64,000 nt of DNA from assembly GCA_027422505.1 (NCBI GenBank), contig JAPQWV010000001.1, positions 1,550,001 to 1,614,000 of the forward strand. The letters run 5' to 3'. Both the position numbers and the translations under genes were made by a program. This DNA comes from Craterostigma plantagineum (lineage: Eukaryota > Streptophyta > Magnoliopsida > Lamiales > Linderniaceae). Below the pieces are notes generated by a model. That model was given only the letters and a program-made list of their open reading frames with translations, did no database searches and was not told the DNA's origin. Positions 46,588 through 59,308 of the stretch are shown here, piece by piece. Each line of letters opens with the position of its first letter. Positions within the stretch are counted from its first letter, which is position 1.

Positions 46588-49500
46588 ATGGAAGACAATA
46601 TTAAGGAGCTGCAAGTAGTGGGAATTAATGTTCACGATGTAGAGGAAGGGAAGAACTCTGATTCTGCTTCCATTGAAGAAATAAGTGAAGAAACTTTTAT
46701 TGCGACGCATCCTCTAAAAAGTGCTGTTAATACGAGTACCAGTAGTATTAAGGATAGCAATAGCTCTAATGGAGGTGGGGGTGGAAGTAGGGTATGGCCA
46801 ATGAGGGACATCTACAAGTATCAGATTGCTAGTCGAAGTACGTACACTGGTTTGTATAATTTGGCTTGGGCTCAGGCTGTAAACAATAAGCCATTAGGAG
46901 AGGTTCTCGTGATGATGAACGATAGTGGCAAGGATAAAAATGGCAGCAACATGAAGATTTCGGATGCTGATGATGATAAAGTCATCGTTGTGGAGGATGA
47001 TGAGAAGGAAGAGGGTGAGTTAGAGGAAGGGGAGATCGATTTGGAGTCTGAACTTGTTTCTGGGACGGTGGATCTGAACACGTGTCAGATTATAAATGGA
47101 ATAGGTGGTGATGCGGCTGACATGGACAAGAAGAAGCGCGTTGACTTGATAAAGAAAGAACTCGAGAACCTGAGTGTGGTTGATGGGAATACGTAAGTTA
47201 ATTTGGTTTCAGTTTGCCATGTTATTAGATGTTTTACTGTTGATCCTTTTTTGTAATGGGGGGAGGCTCATGGTTATTTGCATTTGTAGATCATATGACT
47301 GCTTGTGTGCAAGATTGGAGAAGACAGCAGACGACTTGCTGGAGATGGCCGTGCAGGAGGATAGTTTTCCTGAGAAAGAATCCCTTGTTCAACTTTTATT
47401 CATCGCTATTAGAAATTTCCATTCTGTATGATGACTTGCTGCCCTATCATATTGGTTTCGTTCCCCTAGTGATGCATGTGGCTTCTTCATTTACAATTAT
47501 ACTAATCTCGTTGATTTTTGTGTTTGTAGTTATATTCTTCAATGACGCAGAGACTTAAAACAGAACAAAATGGAAATGCATTGATGAGGTCGATGTTACA
47601 GCTATTACGGTTTAACCTTATTTTCTTCACATGGTGCGACTTCAGTGTTTGTTCACCTTGTCAGAATTGACTTACAGGTTGCTAGCTCATGTAACCAGCT
47701 TACGTCCTCCTCTCTTTTCCACTCTTCAGTTGAAAGAGGTAGAATGCTGTTCCTTAAGTTTTAGTTTTTTTTTGGACATTTTGCTTAAGATTTATGCCAG
47801 AGTTGTTCTCTAATTTCTGTTTGTTCAACATTGTGGCTCAGATGGAGATGGTCATGTCCTCGCCGAACACTTTGTTGGCTGATTATCGTGCTCCAACTCA
47901 TTTGATAGATGGAGACAGAGAATATGGATTGAATTTATCATCAAAGCAACCCGAGGATAGCTTCCTTGCACAAACTACAATATCAGGCCCTATGATTTCT
48001 CGCCCGAAACCGTTGGCTGTTCCCCTACTGGACCTTCACAAAGATCATGATGTAGATAGTCTCCCTTCTCCCACACGGGAGTTATCTGAGACTCTGTCTT
48101 TCGGAAAAGCATTTTCTTCAAAACATAAACCCGAGTGGCCTGTGCCTGCACAAACTGCTGGTAGAGAAAGTTCACCAATGTATCCTTCTGTGACTGATGC
48201 GGTCAGAACTGCTTCCAGTTACCAGCAGAAATTTGGACGATGTAATTTTTCAATGAATGATAAGCTTCCAAGTCCAACTCCTTCTGAAGAAGGCGGTGAA
48301 ACAGTTAACTGCGATATTAGTGGGGAGGTCTCCAGTTCAATAAGTCAAAATACTGCTGGTGTTATCAGTTCAATTCCAAGGCAGCAAGTGCCTTCTTCTG
48401 CTTCCTTTAAGGACACTTTAACAACTCAAGAAAACAGAACTCAAACCTTTGTTCGACCACCTAGTACATCCGAAAATCCTGCCCCGAGACCCTCAGCGAA
48501 AAGTAGAGACCCAAGGCTTCGGCTAGCGAATTTCAATGCAGGCAAAAGAAATATCACCCCAGGAGGGAATGAGGGTGACCCAGAACCCCAAGGTGTTGTG
48601 AGTGTGCAGAAGCGTAATACAGTTGATGAGCCAGTATATGATCGTCTGACTGTGAAGCGGCAGAGAAGTGATTCAACAATTTCTCGAACTGGTGGTTGGT
48701 TGGAAGACAACGGAAGAGATGACATGCTATTTACCAGCGTCAGTACTAGCAGAAGTGCACCCAATCCAATCGTCCATGTACAACCATCACCCTTTGCGAG
48801 TACAGCCACTGTGCTGCCATGTCTTACTGCATCATCCACCCCAGTGACTAGCAGTCTCAATACATTGCTGACCAGCCAAAGTATGAAGCAGCCAGCAGAA
48901 GATTATAATGCAGCTTCATCGCTGAATCTCTTAAGAGATATGGCATTGGCTGTCAATCCATCAATATTGATGAATCTACACAAGGTGGAACCGGCGAAGT
49001 CATTTGAATCTCTCAAGATTGCGAACGAAATGCCTATCTCGTATTCCATGGTATCCTCATTGCCATCAACAAATGCAGCTCCGCCATCCTCAGCGCCGGG
49101 ACAGATACGAACAGGGATAGTAGAGACTCCTCTGCAGGTAGAGCTTTCTCGGCTATAAAATACTTTATGCTCTGACTGCCTGCTTTTTCTCAAATTCTCA
49201 ATGCAAATGTAGGGCATTTTTTTGGAGTTAATTTCCAGTACAGAAATGTGTTTGACAACTATCAGTTTCATTTCAGTTGAATTCATTTTGAGTTTGTAAC
49301 ATCAACTATGTTGTAATGCAGGAAGATTCGGGAAAAGTTCGTATGAAACCTCGTGATCCACGTCGGATGCTTCATAATGGTGCACTAAAAAATGGCCCAA
49401 ATACTGGGACTGAGCAGTCCAAAACAGTTGCATCATCTTGTTCCACGAAAGTGGGAGCTTCGAGCACTGTAAGGCGAGAAGAACCATTGGATGAAAAGTT

Positions 49501-51842
49501 ATGGTCTCGCAGGGACACAAAGCTTCCTGATATTGGTATGCAATTCACTGAAAGCCTAAAAAATGTGGCTGATTTAGTGTCTGTATCTCAAGCGTCGGCG
49601 TCATTACCAATAGTTCCTCAAAATTCGTTGCTACAACCGTCAGCTGGTCCTCAAGTTGTGACAGGCTCTAAGAGCAATGCTGCTTTTGAGCATGAAAAAA
49701 TGGGGAATTCCACTGAATCAGCTTCTGAAACAAGCATCCAACCTCGACCTGCAAAGACAAATGCATGGTCGGATTTTGACCATTTGTTAGGGGGCTTTAA
49801 CAACGAGCAGAAAGCTGCTATCCAACTCGAAAGGGCTAAGCGGCTTGAAGAACAGAAGAAAATGTTTGCCAGTCGCAAACTTAGTCTCGTCTTGGATCTG
49901 GATCACACTCTTTTAAATTCAGCCAAGGCAAGAGAATCTATTGATCTTTTCTCTACTTCTGCTAAAGTGTTGTTAAAAATTGGCCCGCTGTGGCGGTATG
50001 GCGTAGCGGTTTTTTGGCTTTCCGCCATGCCCCGCTATCCGCCATATTCCCGCCACGTCATGGATATATGGCTTTTTTTGGTTTTCCGCCATGTCCCGCC
50101 ATTCGCCATTGATAACACTATTATGGATTTCTTAACGGTCTTTTTTTCCTCTTTAGTTTGTCGAAGTCGATCCCCAGCATGATGAAATACTGAGAAAGAA
50201 AGAGTCACAGGATCGTGAAAAGGCTAAGAGGGAGATCTTTCGTTTCCCGCATATGGGAATGTGGACTAAGCTGCGGCCTGGAATATGGAACTTCTTGGAG
50301 AAGGTTAATGCCTGTGGTTTCTTTATTTGTTCGCAAGGCATTTTCGAATTAAGAGGTCGGTTTCATTAAATTCTCATGATATCCAATTTCAGGCGAGTAA
50401 ATTGTATGAGCTGCATCTTTACACCATGGGGAACAAGTACTATGCTACCGAGATGGCAAAGTTGCTCGATCCAAGTGGAGAATTGTTTTCTGGACGAGTC
50501 ATCTCTAGAGGCGATGATGGTGAGCCATTTGATGCTGATGACAGGGTTCCCAAAACTAAGGATTTAGAAGGAGTTATGGGAATGGAACCATCCGTTGTGA
50601 TTATGGACGATTCTCTGCGAGTTTGGCCTAATAACAGGCCGAACTTGATAAATGTCGAGCGGTGAGGATTTTGCTTTTTCTTCTTCGTGCTGATATTAGT
50701 GTATTTAATGGCCAGCTTATCAAAACTTCCTTTTATCTCCACCAGGTATATTTATTTTCCATGCAGCAGACGGCAGTTTGGGCTCTCAGGCCCTTCTCTT
50801 CTTGAGATTGATCACGATGAGCGACCCGAAGATGGGACGCTGGCCTCTTCTTTGGCAGTGAGTAGTGTTGTATTGTTATTGCAGTAATGCTTTAGAATAT
50901 ATTATTTTCTCTCGTTGCCAGTTGTACGTTGGAAGTATTATTGCAATGTGATCTCAGGGATGAGGAAGATATTGGTTCGAGCACGGTCTTATGCCTCTCC
51001 TTTTAAACTTCAAAACAGGTTATTGAGAGGATTCACGCTAACTTTTTCGCACATCAGTCGTTGGACGAGGCTGACGTGAGAGCCATCTTAGCTTCTGAAC
51101 AGCGGAAGATACTCTCAGGTTGTCGGATTGTTTTCAGCCGAATATTCCCTGTCGGCTTAGCCAACCCTCACCTGACTCCATTGTGGATCACGGCTGAGCA
51201 GTTCGGAGCTTCGTGCACTATTGATCTTGATGAGCAGGTTACGCATGTCGTTGCACTCTCACTTGGAACAGATAAGGTATTTGTTACTAAAATGTCAGTA
51301 GTACCTTTTAGATTCGCATATTCTTCGACCTCCTTAAAAGTCGTAATAATAATTATGTCGCTGGAACTGCATCTCTGTCTAAGCTTGATAGGGGTCCTTA
51401 GTCCTAACATACATACTGAAACAGGTGAACTGGGCCCTATCGAGAGGAAAATTCGTTGTTCATCCTGGCTGGTAATATTTCGCTGCACTGTCACTTGATG
51501 ATCAACTTTTTCTTTTTATAGAGTTTTCGGTAATTCTATGCTACCTATCTCGTGTTGAGAGTTTGATGGAGTCCCTCATCTTCTGTGGGTAAATCTCTTT
51601 GAGGATCGACATTTCAACTGTTTTAGATGCTCTATCTGCTCAATTTTTGGTAGCATAGAATTACCCCCAAGGCAATGGTTTTTCATTTTTAGTTTTTGCA
51701 ATCGGCTATTGATTGCTGCTAGTACAACATATTTTACACGACAAAACTGATCTTGATTTTTCTCCTTCAATACGCCTCCAGGGTGGAAGCTTCGTCGTTA
51801 CTGTACCGAAGGGCGAACGAGCACGACTTTGCCATAAAGTAA
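46588..51842 (+). CDS. CPL3: RNA polymerase II CTD phosphatase-like 3
   Basis: FCP1-type phosphatase acting on the RNA polymerase II tail in the nucleus; Arabidopsis CPL3 represses ABA and defence genes. Twelve exons: 46588-47192, 47290-47425, 47530-47588, 47678-47738, 47842-49137, 49322-49927, 50157-50303, 50393-50661, 50746-50857, 51019-51276, 51425-51471, 51782-51842, summing to 1,218 residues in frame. N-terminus: RVWPMRDIYKYQIA..YNLAWAQAVNNKPLGE, an acidic EEGELEEGEID patch, then a long Ser-rich disordered region. The FCPH catalytic motif DLDHTLLNSAK is in exon 6, with GRVISRGDDGEPF, VVIMDDSLRVWP and a C-terminal BRCT domain (LLEIDHDE.. to VHPGWVEASS). Intron 6 uses a GC donor (AAG/GCAAGAG) and carries a MITE-like insert. 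Confidence 0.95.
49966..50119. mobile_element. MITE-like insert in CPL3 intron 6
   Basis: A 154-bp GC-rich block with short inverted ends AGTGTTGTT and, inverted, AGTGTTATC, built of repeated CCGCCATGCC/GGCGGTATGG words. No target duplication is clear. Placed entirely within the GC-AG intron, it does not touch the coding frame. Confidence 0.5.
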
Positions 51843-53090
51843 CCGTAAACTGAACCAAAACCCTCCCTATCTGCTAAAAAAAGTAACTTGCTATATAATC
51901 ACCATTAAATTTAAAATCAAGCACCACACAACTTTCCTATGACTACCGTTGGAGTATTGTAATTTGAGGGAGCCAGCAGAGCAGGCCTCGGCACAGCTTC
52001 ATCATTATACAGATGCCATAGATATTGGTCCTGAGAACCAAATCAAAGTGGACACAACATTTAAGTTCTTGAAAAATGACAATTATATGTTATATTGCCT
52101 GAAAGGGCGCTTCGGGGCATCGCCCGTGGATGTAAAAGGCGACTTCTGCGCTGCTGAGTTTGCTGCAGTAATGGACAGTTGTTGAGCTGTGAGCTCACTC
52201 AGATTGGACCACAGTTCATATATACATTTGCTAATGCAAGAAACTGAATGAACCTGGTAGTAATCTGCAGTAATGAACTGGATTTTGTGCTGAGAAAGAA
52301 ATTAAATTTCAATTGGGGATCAAATGGGTGAAGGATTGAAAGGAAGTCATTCAACTGTGGTCTGGCATTTTGTGATGTTGACAATTTCCTTTTTTTTTTT
52401 TTTTTACTTTTCTATTGTTGAATTAACTTTATTTTCCCTTTGAATATTTTAATTTTGATTTTGATTAATAATTACAAAATAAAAAGAAAATATATATAGA
52501 AGTACCTCAACAAAGGTCAGGGTGAAAAAATGGGAATATGTAAAATATGTATATAATTATTTATATCAGTTTTACATACCACCATGGTAAAGCTATGGAA
52601 AAAAATAATAGTAGTTGGAGACGGATGGATACCGCAGATTCTTATTGGGCTTATTCATCAGGCCCAATAATCGGTGCTGTGTCATTCTTCATCGTTCTTC
52701 ATGTAGAGAGAATCCTCTGCTCTACATTAGATGCTTTCGTGTATCGTACGTAGGAATTACATGGTACATCTAATGAGCGAGCAGTACAACCCATCGATCG
52801 GTCTTTGGAGGAAAGGAATAGCAACAACTTCTGGAGGCAATTCAACTCTCCTTTTCTTACAAGAAGCCACCGACATGTGATGGTATATAGTCTTTCAAGA
52901 GTCATTCAACTTCAGTTGTAGTCCATATCGATCGATCATACTATCTAAAATCTTTCAGAGTGATTGGATTGGATATCCCCTATTGAGTATTGATATGTGA
53001 AATCTACAGCCAATTATAGTCTAATATATTATTATTTACATTAATTGCAGAATACAAACAACAACTCTCAGCCACTCCACCTATAGAAAG
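51843..53090. other. CPL3 3' region and convergent spacer
   Basis: Probably holds the CPL3 3' UTR and, from the other side, the 3' UTR of the DUF493 gene. An open frame from about 51949 to 52185 (LREPAEQASAQLHHYTDAID ... VMDSC) resembles no protein I know and has no ATG at its start. The rest is AT-rich. Confidence 0.4.
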
Positions 53091-54282
53091 TACTTTATAC
53101 GGCTGTCCCTCTTCATAGCCTTATACACTGCTTGCACCTGCTTGGAATGGGAAGAAAAAAAGTTCAAATTTTTCACTCACTCCTTTGCTTGAAGCATTGT
53201 GATAAATATATACAAGTTCAAAAAGGTAGGTGTAATAAGCCAGGCAACCCAAGCCTCAAAGAGAAGGAGATTGACCTGCATCCCTGAAGAAACTTGAACT
53301 GGACCAATTTTTACGGATACATAATTCCCGCCCGACGATATCTTCTCCTTCACCCGTCCCTGCCAAGAAACAAGTGGATTTATGATTTATAACAAGGGGA
53401 AAAGAAAGCCAATTTTCTACAAAAAATTTTTGCTGCTTACTTTTGGAATAGGCTTTTGGAGAACCGACTCAACGGCATAAATCATGGCCTCGACGAAATC
53501 ATCGCCTCGAATGCCAATTGCAGTGAATCTTCTGACTGTTGGATATGAATTCACCTGAGGAAAATAAACATAACACTGCATAGAATGCATTTTCCAGCCA
53601 ATGGCAATCGAACTAGGAGGGAAAAAGGGAGCTGCAGAAGTGTGTTTGTTCACCTTGTCATCCAAATCAAGCCATTCGTTGCTCGAATCGTCCTTAGCCG
53701 TGCCCCCAAGGACAACAATCGTAGCTTGGCTCGCCCTTCCTTCGGTTTTCGAAACTTCTGAACAAGTTCCACACAAAAGAGAATAGTACATCATCGCTAA
53801 ACATTTTCTTCAGGTAATAAGCTCAACTGTATCCAACTTCTTTTCACACTACAGCAAAATATAACATTAATGGATCATGTTAAGAGGCTTCTTCGGTGGC
53901 GACCCCTACTGAGAATCTTACAAACACACACTCCCATCGAGTAAAAGCATGAAATAGATGTCGGTCGGCAATCAATTTTATTACTACCTGAAAGTGCTTG
54001 CAAAAGAGCATCTCGAGGTGGGCCCAGTTCACGATCATCATCATCGGAGGAGGAGGAAGAAGGGAAGTCTCCATCGTTGTCTATGCAGTTTCTTGCGAGG
54101 CTGTACTTTTCGTCGTTCACGGTGGTCGTCGGTGTCCACGCGCCACAATTCCGTGGAGGAGATATCTTATCGCGGAAGAATACGAGCGGCACACGGCTGC
54201 TTGATCTTTTCGCGGTGCTGGTTAACGCCAGCCGTCGATCTGCTGAGGAAAATACACCAAAGGCACTGTTACAACAAGCCAT
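53091..54282 (-). CDS. DUF493 (YbeD-like) plastid protein
   Basis: Five exons on the minus strand: 54282-53988, 53757-53652, 53554-53441, 53359-53277, 53137-53091; total 214 residues in frame. The first about 55 residues (MACCNSAFGVFSSADRRLAL..KRSSSRVPLV) have the Ser/Arg-rich, acid-poor makeup of a chloroplast transit peptide. An acidic linker (SSSSDDDDRELG) leads to the DUF493 domain: YPTVRRFTAIGIRGDDFVEAMIYAVESVL, then RVKEKISSGGNYVSVKIGPVQV, and VQAVYKAMKRDSRIKYFL. The family adopts a small ACT/ferredoxin-like fold; bacterial YbeD is a likely regulatory or lipoyl-linked protein but its biochemistry is not settled. No catalytic residues to judge. Intact. Convergent with CPL3. Confidence 0.87.
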
Positions 54283-56668
54283 TTCTTTTTTGTGAATCTA
54301 TTTTCAATAGATAGATGGGTTCCAATATAAACAATGAATTTGTTCTCGGAAGGAGAGGAGCTAGCAATTGTTCATTGATCAAAATAATATCTAAAGTTTC
54401 GACTTTTATTATTTTCTCTTTCCCTAGTTATATTTAGTATTCTTCTTATCATTCATTAGTATTTTATGGGCTGCTCACAACTGGGCTTCTTACATCCATT
54501 CACAAAATGACTTACATGTCCTATATTGGCATTGACTGTGCCTTTATTTTCCATCTCTATCCATATTCCATCCATTTTTTCATCTTCATTTGCATGCCCA
54601 AGATCATTAATTAATTAATATTGTGATCCTTGTGGATCAATGTCTTTACCTTAATCCACAATGTAAAAAGCCCAGAAAGTTGGTAATAAAACATAGCCAT
54701 TCTCTCATGTCTTTTGAAGCTATTTTGCAAGAATGAATTTAACAGTTCTTGGTGATATCACGATTAGTTAAACAAAGGTTATCCATTTCGTATACAGACA
54801 TAAGAATTCTTGCAAACACGATTGAAGAAGTATGTACTAAACAAGTCCCAAACAACAATTGCCCTAAATTCGATTGAAGTCGCAAATTTCCCTGGGAATT
54901 CTTATTCTATCCTCTCCCTCTCATTTTGGGATTATTTACATTGCCACGTGGCACCCATACTATATCTTTTTTGCTGCATTAAAATTATCTGGAAGCCATT
55001 GTGTATATTAAATATTTAAATCTCTCCCTTTTGTAGAAGGGTATCTTCATTCATAAATTCATTTCTTTTTTTAATAATCTTAGCATAAGATAGATAAAAT
55101 TTTGTTCTAATTATCTTCGTCTTGGATGTCTCAATCGTATATTTAATTGAACCGTCTTTTTTTTTTCCTGAATCTCATAGTCATTTATATGGTTCGTTAC
55201 GCAAAATCTTCACTCATCCCAATTAAGTGCTTACACCCATGTACGAGTTTTATCTGAGAATATTCAGGAATGAGAATGAAAGAATATTGATAAATTATAT
55301 GTTATATAGGCAGGTTAACGGCTACAAGTCGAAGCTTGTAGTCAATTAATACGTCACTTGAGGCGAATACTTTCGTTACATGCATGTATTATATTAAACT
55401 CATTACCATTTGGAAACATCCATGTGTTTCCACACACATGTTGTCAATATTTCGTACGATGTAAGTTATAGTTGCTGTCATATTTCGTTCTGTAAAAATA
55501 AAATTAACCTATATAAACAAACGGTGTAGATTTAATTTACAATTAGAAGCTTGTCATGGCTTTGGGCACACTCAATGGAAGGCTCGGAGTTGCAAATAAG
55601 TAATTAAGCATATCTCAAAATACGAGGAAATCTTAACAAATCCGTTAAGCAACATCCTCTGCAATTTGAACTGACAAGTTAAGTTAAGCTACGTTCCGAC
55701 ATAATTCGATCTTGTTGCTCTAAATGCTTACGTTGACCCAATGAATTGACTCAATGTTTTCAATCAATTTTTTTTTTTTTCACTTATATATATATATTGC
55801 TGTTTATTGATTGGGAGTGTGATTGATTGATTATTCGGAAGCACTTTAACGTTTCGTGCTTGCATTAAACATTTATAAGATAACGTTTAGTGACAAGCTA
55901 GCTAATAAGGCCTTGACACTATCTAACACAACACACGGTATTCCCTGTTATATGGATGAAAAAAAAAATTATTGAATGATGATTCAACAGTATTATTAAA
56001 TGACATTGGTTGGTGCTTTATTATACTCGACAACTTATTAGGGTTTTACATGAGTGCTTTGTTACATCATCATCTTCCCTCGTATGATGTATTTGTCGAT
56101 GATGGATGATATATAAATGTTGAATACGATTCGGAAACATGTAGCAGAGATTATAGACAATCGAGAAATCGCCTCTAAAATAAATTAGATTAAACTTATG
56201 CATAAAGAATATGACCTACATTTTCCTTAGTAACTATGCCACCGTGTTACATTTCCGACATTTTAATCCAATGAATCACGCGACCGCGACACATTTTTAT
56301 AGTTGAAGTTCAAACCCATTGATTGACGGCTGACGCAAAATGAAATGTCGAGCACAAAACATTTAAATATGATTACTAATTTTGTTCAGTTTACATGTGT
56401 AGGAGAGGAAGCGAGTGGAGCAGTTAGTATATAATTATAAAAAGGGGGACTTAAATCGCACGACCTCGGAAATCATCTAGTCAACGTTTTTTGACAAAAG
56501 TTAAAAGCATAGGGTCCAAATTGCAATTCCACAACTTCCTCCAAGATTACTACAGTGTCGTCATTACTTAAAGAGAGAGAGATAGGCCTCTCATTTCACT
56601 CTCAAGGACGAACACATAACATAACGTTGTTCACTCAGTCAATAATATTAGTACATAATAATATTATC
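54283..56668. other. AT-rich intergenic region
   Basis: A 2.4-kb spacer with no recognisable gene, transposon ends or RNA gene. The left edge is the leader and promoter of the DUF493 gene (minus strand), and the right edge holds the F-box gene promoter, with a TATA-like TATAATTATAAAAAG at 56429-56443. Confidence 0.5.
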
Positions 56669-57926
56669 ATGCGGACAAGGAAAAAGCAGTGTTATCCTAC
56701 GGTGATGAGCCCCAGCAAGAAAAGGAAAGTCCTTTTGGGTCCCACACCCGCCGGCGGATTTCGCCGGGATTCATCGCCGGCGACCTTTGATGCTTTGCCG
56801 GACGATCTCATCATACTCATTCTTTCTAAGCTCAGCTCCTCTGCTTCATCTGCTTCAGATTTCATCAGCGTTTTGATAACGTAAGATATAAAGAAACAAT
56901 TTTTTTTTTGTCCTCTCTTTCCCTTTTGATTATCTCAATCTTAGCTTCCTCAACAGATGCAAGAGATTAAATGGGTTGGGACTTCATTCTATGGTACTTT
57001 CAAAGGCTTCTGCGAAGACGCTAACGCTGAAAGCTCATAAATGGTCGGAATCTGCTCACCGTTTCCTCAAGATGTGCTCAGATTCTGGGAATTTGAAGGC
57101 CTGCTACATTCTTGGCATGGTATTTTCTTGAATTTAGTCGATTTTATGCATCTCCCACATTGTTTTTATCTGACGACGCGCGTGATTATGTTGTTTGTTT
57201 CCACGCGCCGCGCAGATTCGTTTCTACTGTTTGCAGAACCGCGTCGGCGGTGCTTCGTTGATAGCGAAGGCGGCCATAGGCTCCGACGCTTCCGCCCTAT
57301 ACTCCCTCGCCGTAATCCAATTCAACGGCAGCGGAGGGTCCAAGAAGGACAAGGACCTTCAGGCCGGGGTGGGCCTGTGCGCACGCGCCGCCGCACTGGG
57401 CCACGTGGATGCCCTGCGCGAGCTCGGCCACTGCCTCCAGGACGGCTACGGCGTGAAGCGCGACGTCGTCGAGGGACGCCGCCTCCTCGTGAAGGCCAAC
57501 GCGCGTGAGCTGGCCAGCGTCCTCTCCAACCTCCCGCCGGCGCCGTCGGAGAATGGCAGTTCGAGCCGTCGTCATCCCCACCAGTACTACTTAGGGCCTC
57601 TGCTGAGCGATTTTGGGTTTGACGTGCCGTCCCAAGAGGCCCACCCAGCGAACCGTTTCATGGTCGAATGGTTCGCCGGTTCGGGTCGGGTTATCGATTC
57701 GGATCTGAGGCTGTGCTGTCATTCGGGTTGTGGGAGGGTGGAGACGCGGCGGCTCGAGTTCCGGCGGTGCTCGGTGTGCGAGGCGATGAGCTACTGTTCG
57801 CGGGCGTGTCAGGCGATGGATTGGAAGCTGAGGCATAAGGTGAAATGTACGCCCGTACGGCGGTGGCGGCCGGAGGACGCCGTACAACTGCTGCAGGCCG
57901 TGGAAGAGGAGGAGGGAATCAGTTGA
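56669..57926 (+). CDS. F-box protein with Sel1-like repeats and MYND finger
   Basis: SCF-type substrate adaptor candidate, like Arabidopsis At1g67340. Exons: 56669-56880, 56957-57119, 57216-57926; 361 residues in frame. Basic leader (MRTRKKQCYPTVMSPSKKRK), then an F-box (FDALPDDLIILILSKLSSSA .. SVLIT) read across the first intron. Sel1/TPR-like helices follow (ALYSLAVIQFNGSGG, GVGLCARAAALGHVDALRELGHCLQDGYGV). The C-terminus is a MYND zinc finger: CCHSGCGRVE..FRRCSVCEAMSYCSRACQAMDWKLRHKVKC, with all eight ligand positions present. The first intron splits the F-box itself. Exon 3 is strongly GC-rich compared with surroundings. Substrates unknown. Confidence 0.93.
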
Positions 57927-58112
57927 TTATCGCCGGCGCGGCGGAGAACGTAGGTGGGTGATGAAGAGTTTAGGGACCGGAGAGAAAAGTGAAGTTCCAG
58001 AAGAGTCGTAACGTAAACAAACGAAACATTGGGGACCAAATTTTGTAAAAGAACAAACTACTCTTCTTTTACCTCGGATTGTGCTGTCTTTTTAAGTTCT
58101 TTTTGTTAAATT

Positions 58113-58163
<51 letters not shown>

Positions 58164-59308
58164 TTGTGCAAGTTATTATCAAGTGATTAATGGAATCAAA
58201 TACGAGACGGACCCCTCAAATTTTAAGAATAACGCTGCCGTTGATAATTGAATAATAAAATATAGCCGATTTTTTGCTATGCTAGTGATGATATGATATC
58301 ATAGCAATGCAATGCTAAAAGGAAGAATATCCTTCCAAATCGGTTGACCGAATGATGAGGGAGGGATCGTAGTTGGCAAGAGCGTTTTGTTTTTGTCACA
58401 TTATATATCTGCAGCTGCTGATAAACAAATTAAATCATCAAGGCCAAGTAAGTAAAACTTAAAAAGTACAGTACAAATATTAGTAGGTGAACCAATGCAG
58501 AAACTAATGAACTAACCCACGTTATGTTGTTATTGCTTGAAATCTGCCTTAACTTGAGGGTAAAGTAGTACGGAATCATCATAATTAAGCTCCATGTGAA
58601 TACCAAACCCTCCTTTGTGTAGATTGCATGTTTTCATTCGATCCAATCTAAGATTTTGATGTAAACTTAAAACGAATATTAAGATAAAAGAGGGAAAAAG
58701 AAGAGTGACGTGTATTGAAAAAATTGTTCATAATGAGTGGAGGTATCCTAGGTAGCAAGATGCTTTTTGTTTGGTCAAAAATAAAAATGTGAGGATGCAA
58801 TGAAATTGACCGAAGCAATAATAGAAAAAAATAAAAGGACGAAAGGATTAATTCGAAAGAAGGCAAAGGTAAAAGATAAAGTCTAGATTGAGAGGAGACG
58901 GACCTAATGCGGAGCAAGTGGAGAATGTGCTCCCCATCACCACAAAGAAGTATGGAAGGAGAAAATTGAATATGTTCAACTATGGCAAATAGAACAAATA
59001 AACAAAAGAAAAATTATAACGATGTGGTCCAATTCTTGATCTAGATAGTAGTCAAATTGTCAAAGTATTTCATCAAGAAAGAAGATGTATCCATCATGTT
59101 GCTGTAATGAAACTGTCTAGGAAGAGAATAGTGAAGTATGTATGTTACAAGATCTCAGAAAAGAAACGATTCCTAATATGAAGCACCCATTACTCAAAGT
59201 TCAAACCTTTATCTTGGCCAGATTTAAGATGGATGATACAATTTCATAGTATAGGAAATGTGCAATTTTTGCTGTAAGAATCCAATCTTAGAAAGAATCT
59301 TTGGATGC
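57927..59308. other. Spacer downstream of the F-box gene
   Basis: Contains the F-box 3' UTR, a microsatellite at 58116-58162, and otherwise AT-rich unrecognised sequence before the CDKG2 stop codon. Confidence 0.5.
58116..58162. repeat. (TC)n-(TG)n compound microsatellite
   Basis: About 17 TC units run directly into about 7 TG units. It lies about 190 bp after the F-box stop codon, so it may be transcribed in the 3' UTR. Confidence 0.95.

Noticed and set aside
52547..52753. Small membrane-like protein in the CPL3-DUF493 spacer
   Set aside because: Short frame with a weak hydrophobic run in 3' spacer sequence, without splice or promoter signals.
57041..57508. Second frame in the F-box gene (R/P-rich)
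   Set aside because: It is a shadow of the GC-rich third exon; the MYND and Sel1 text lies in the other frame.
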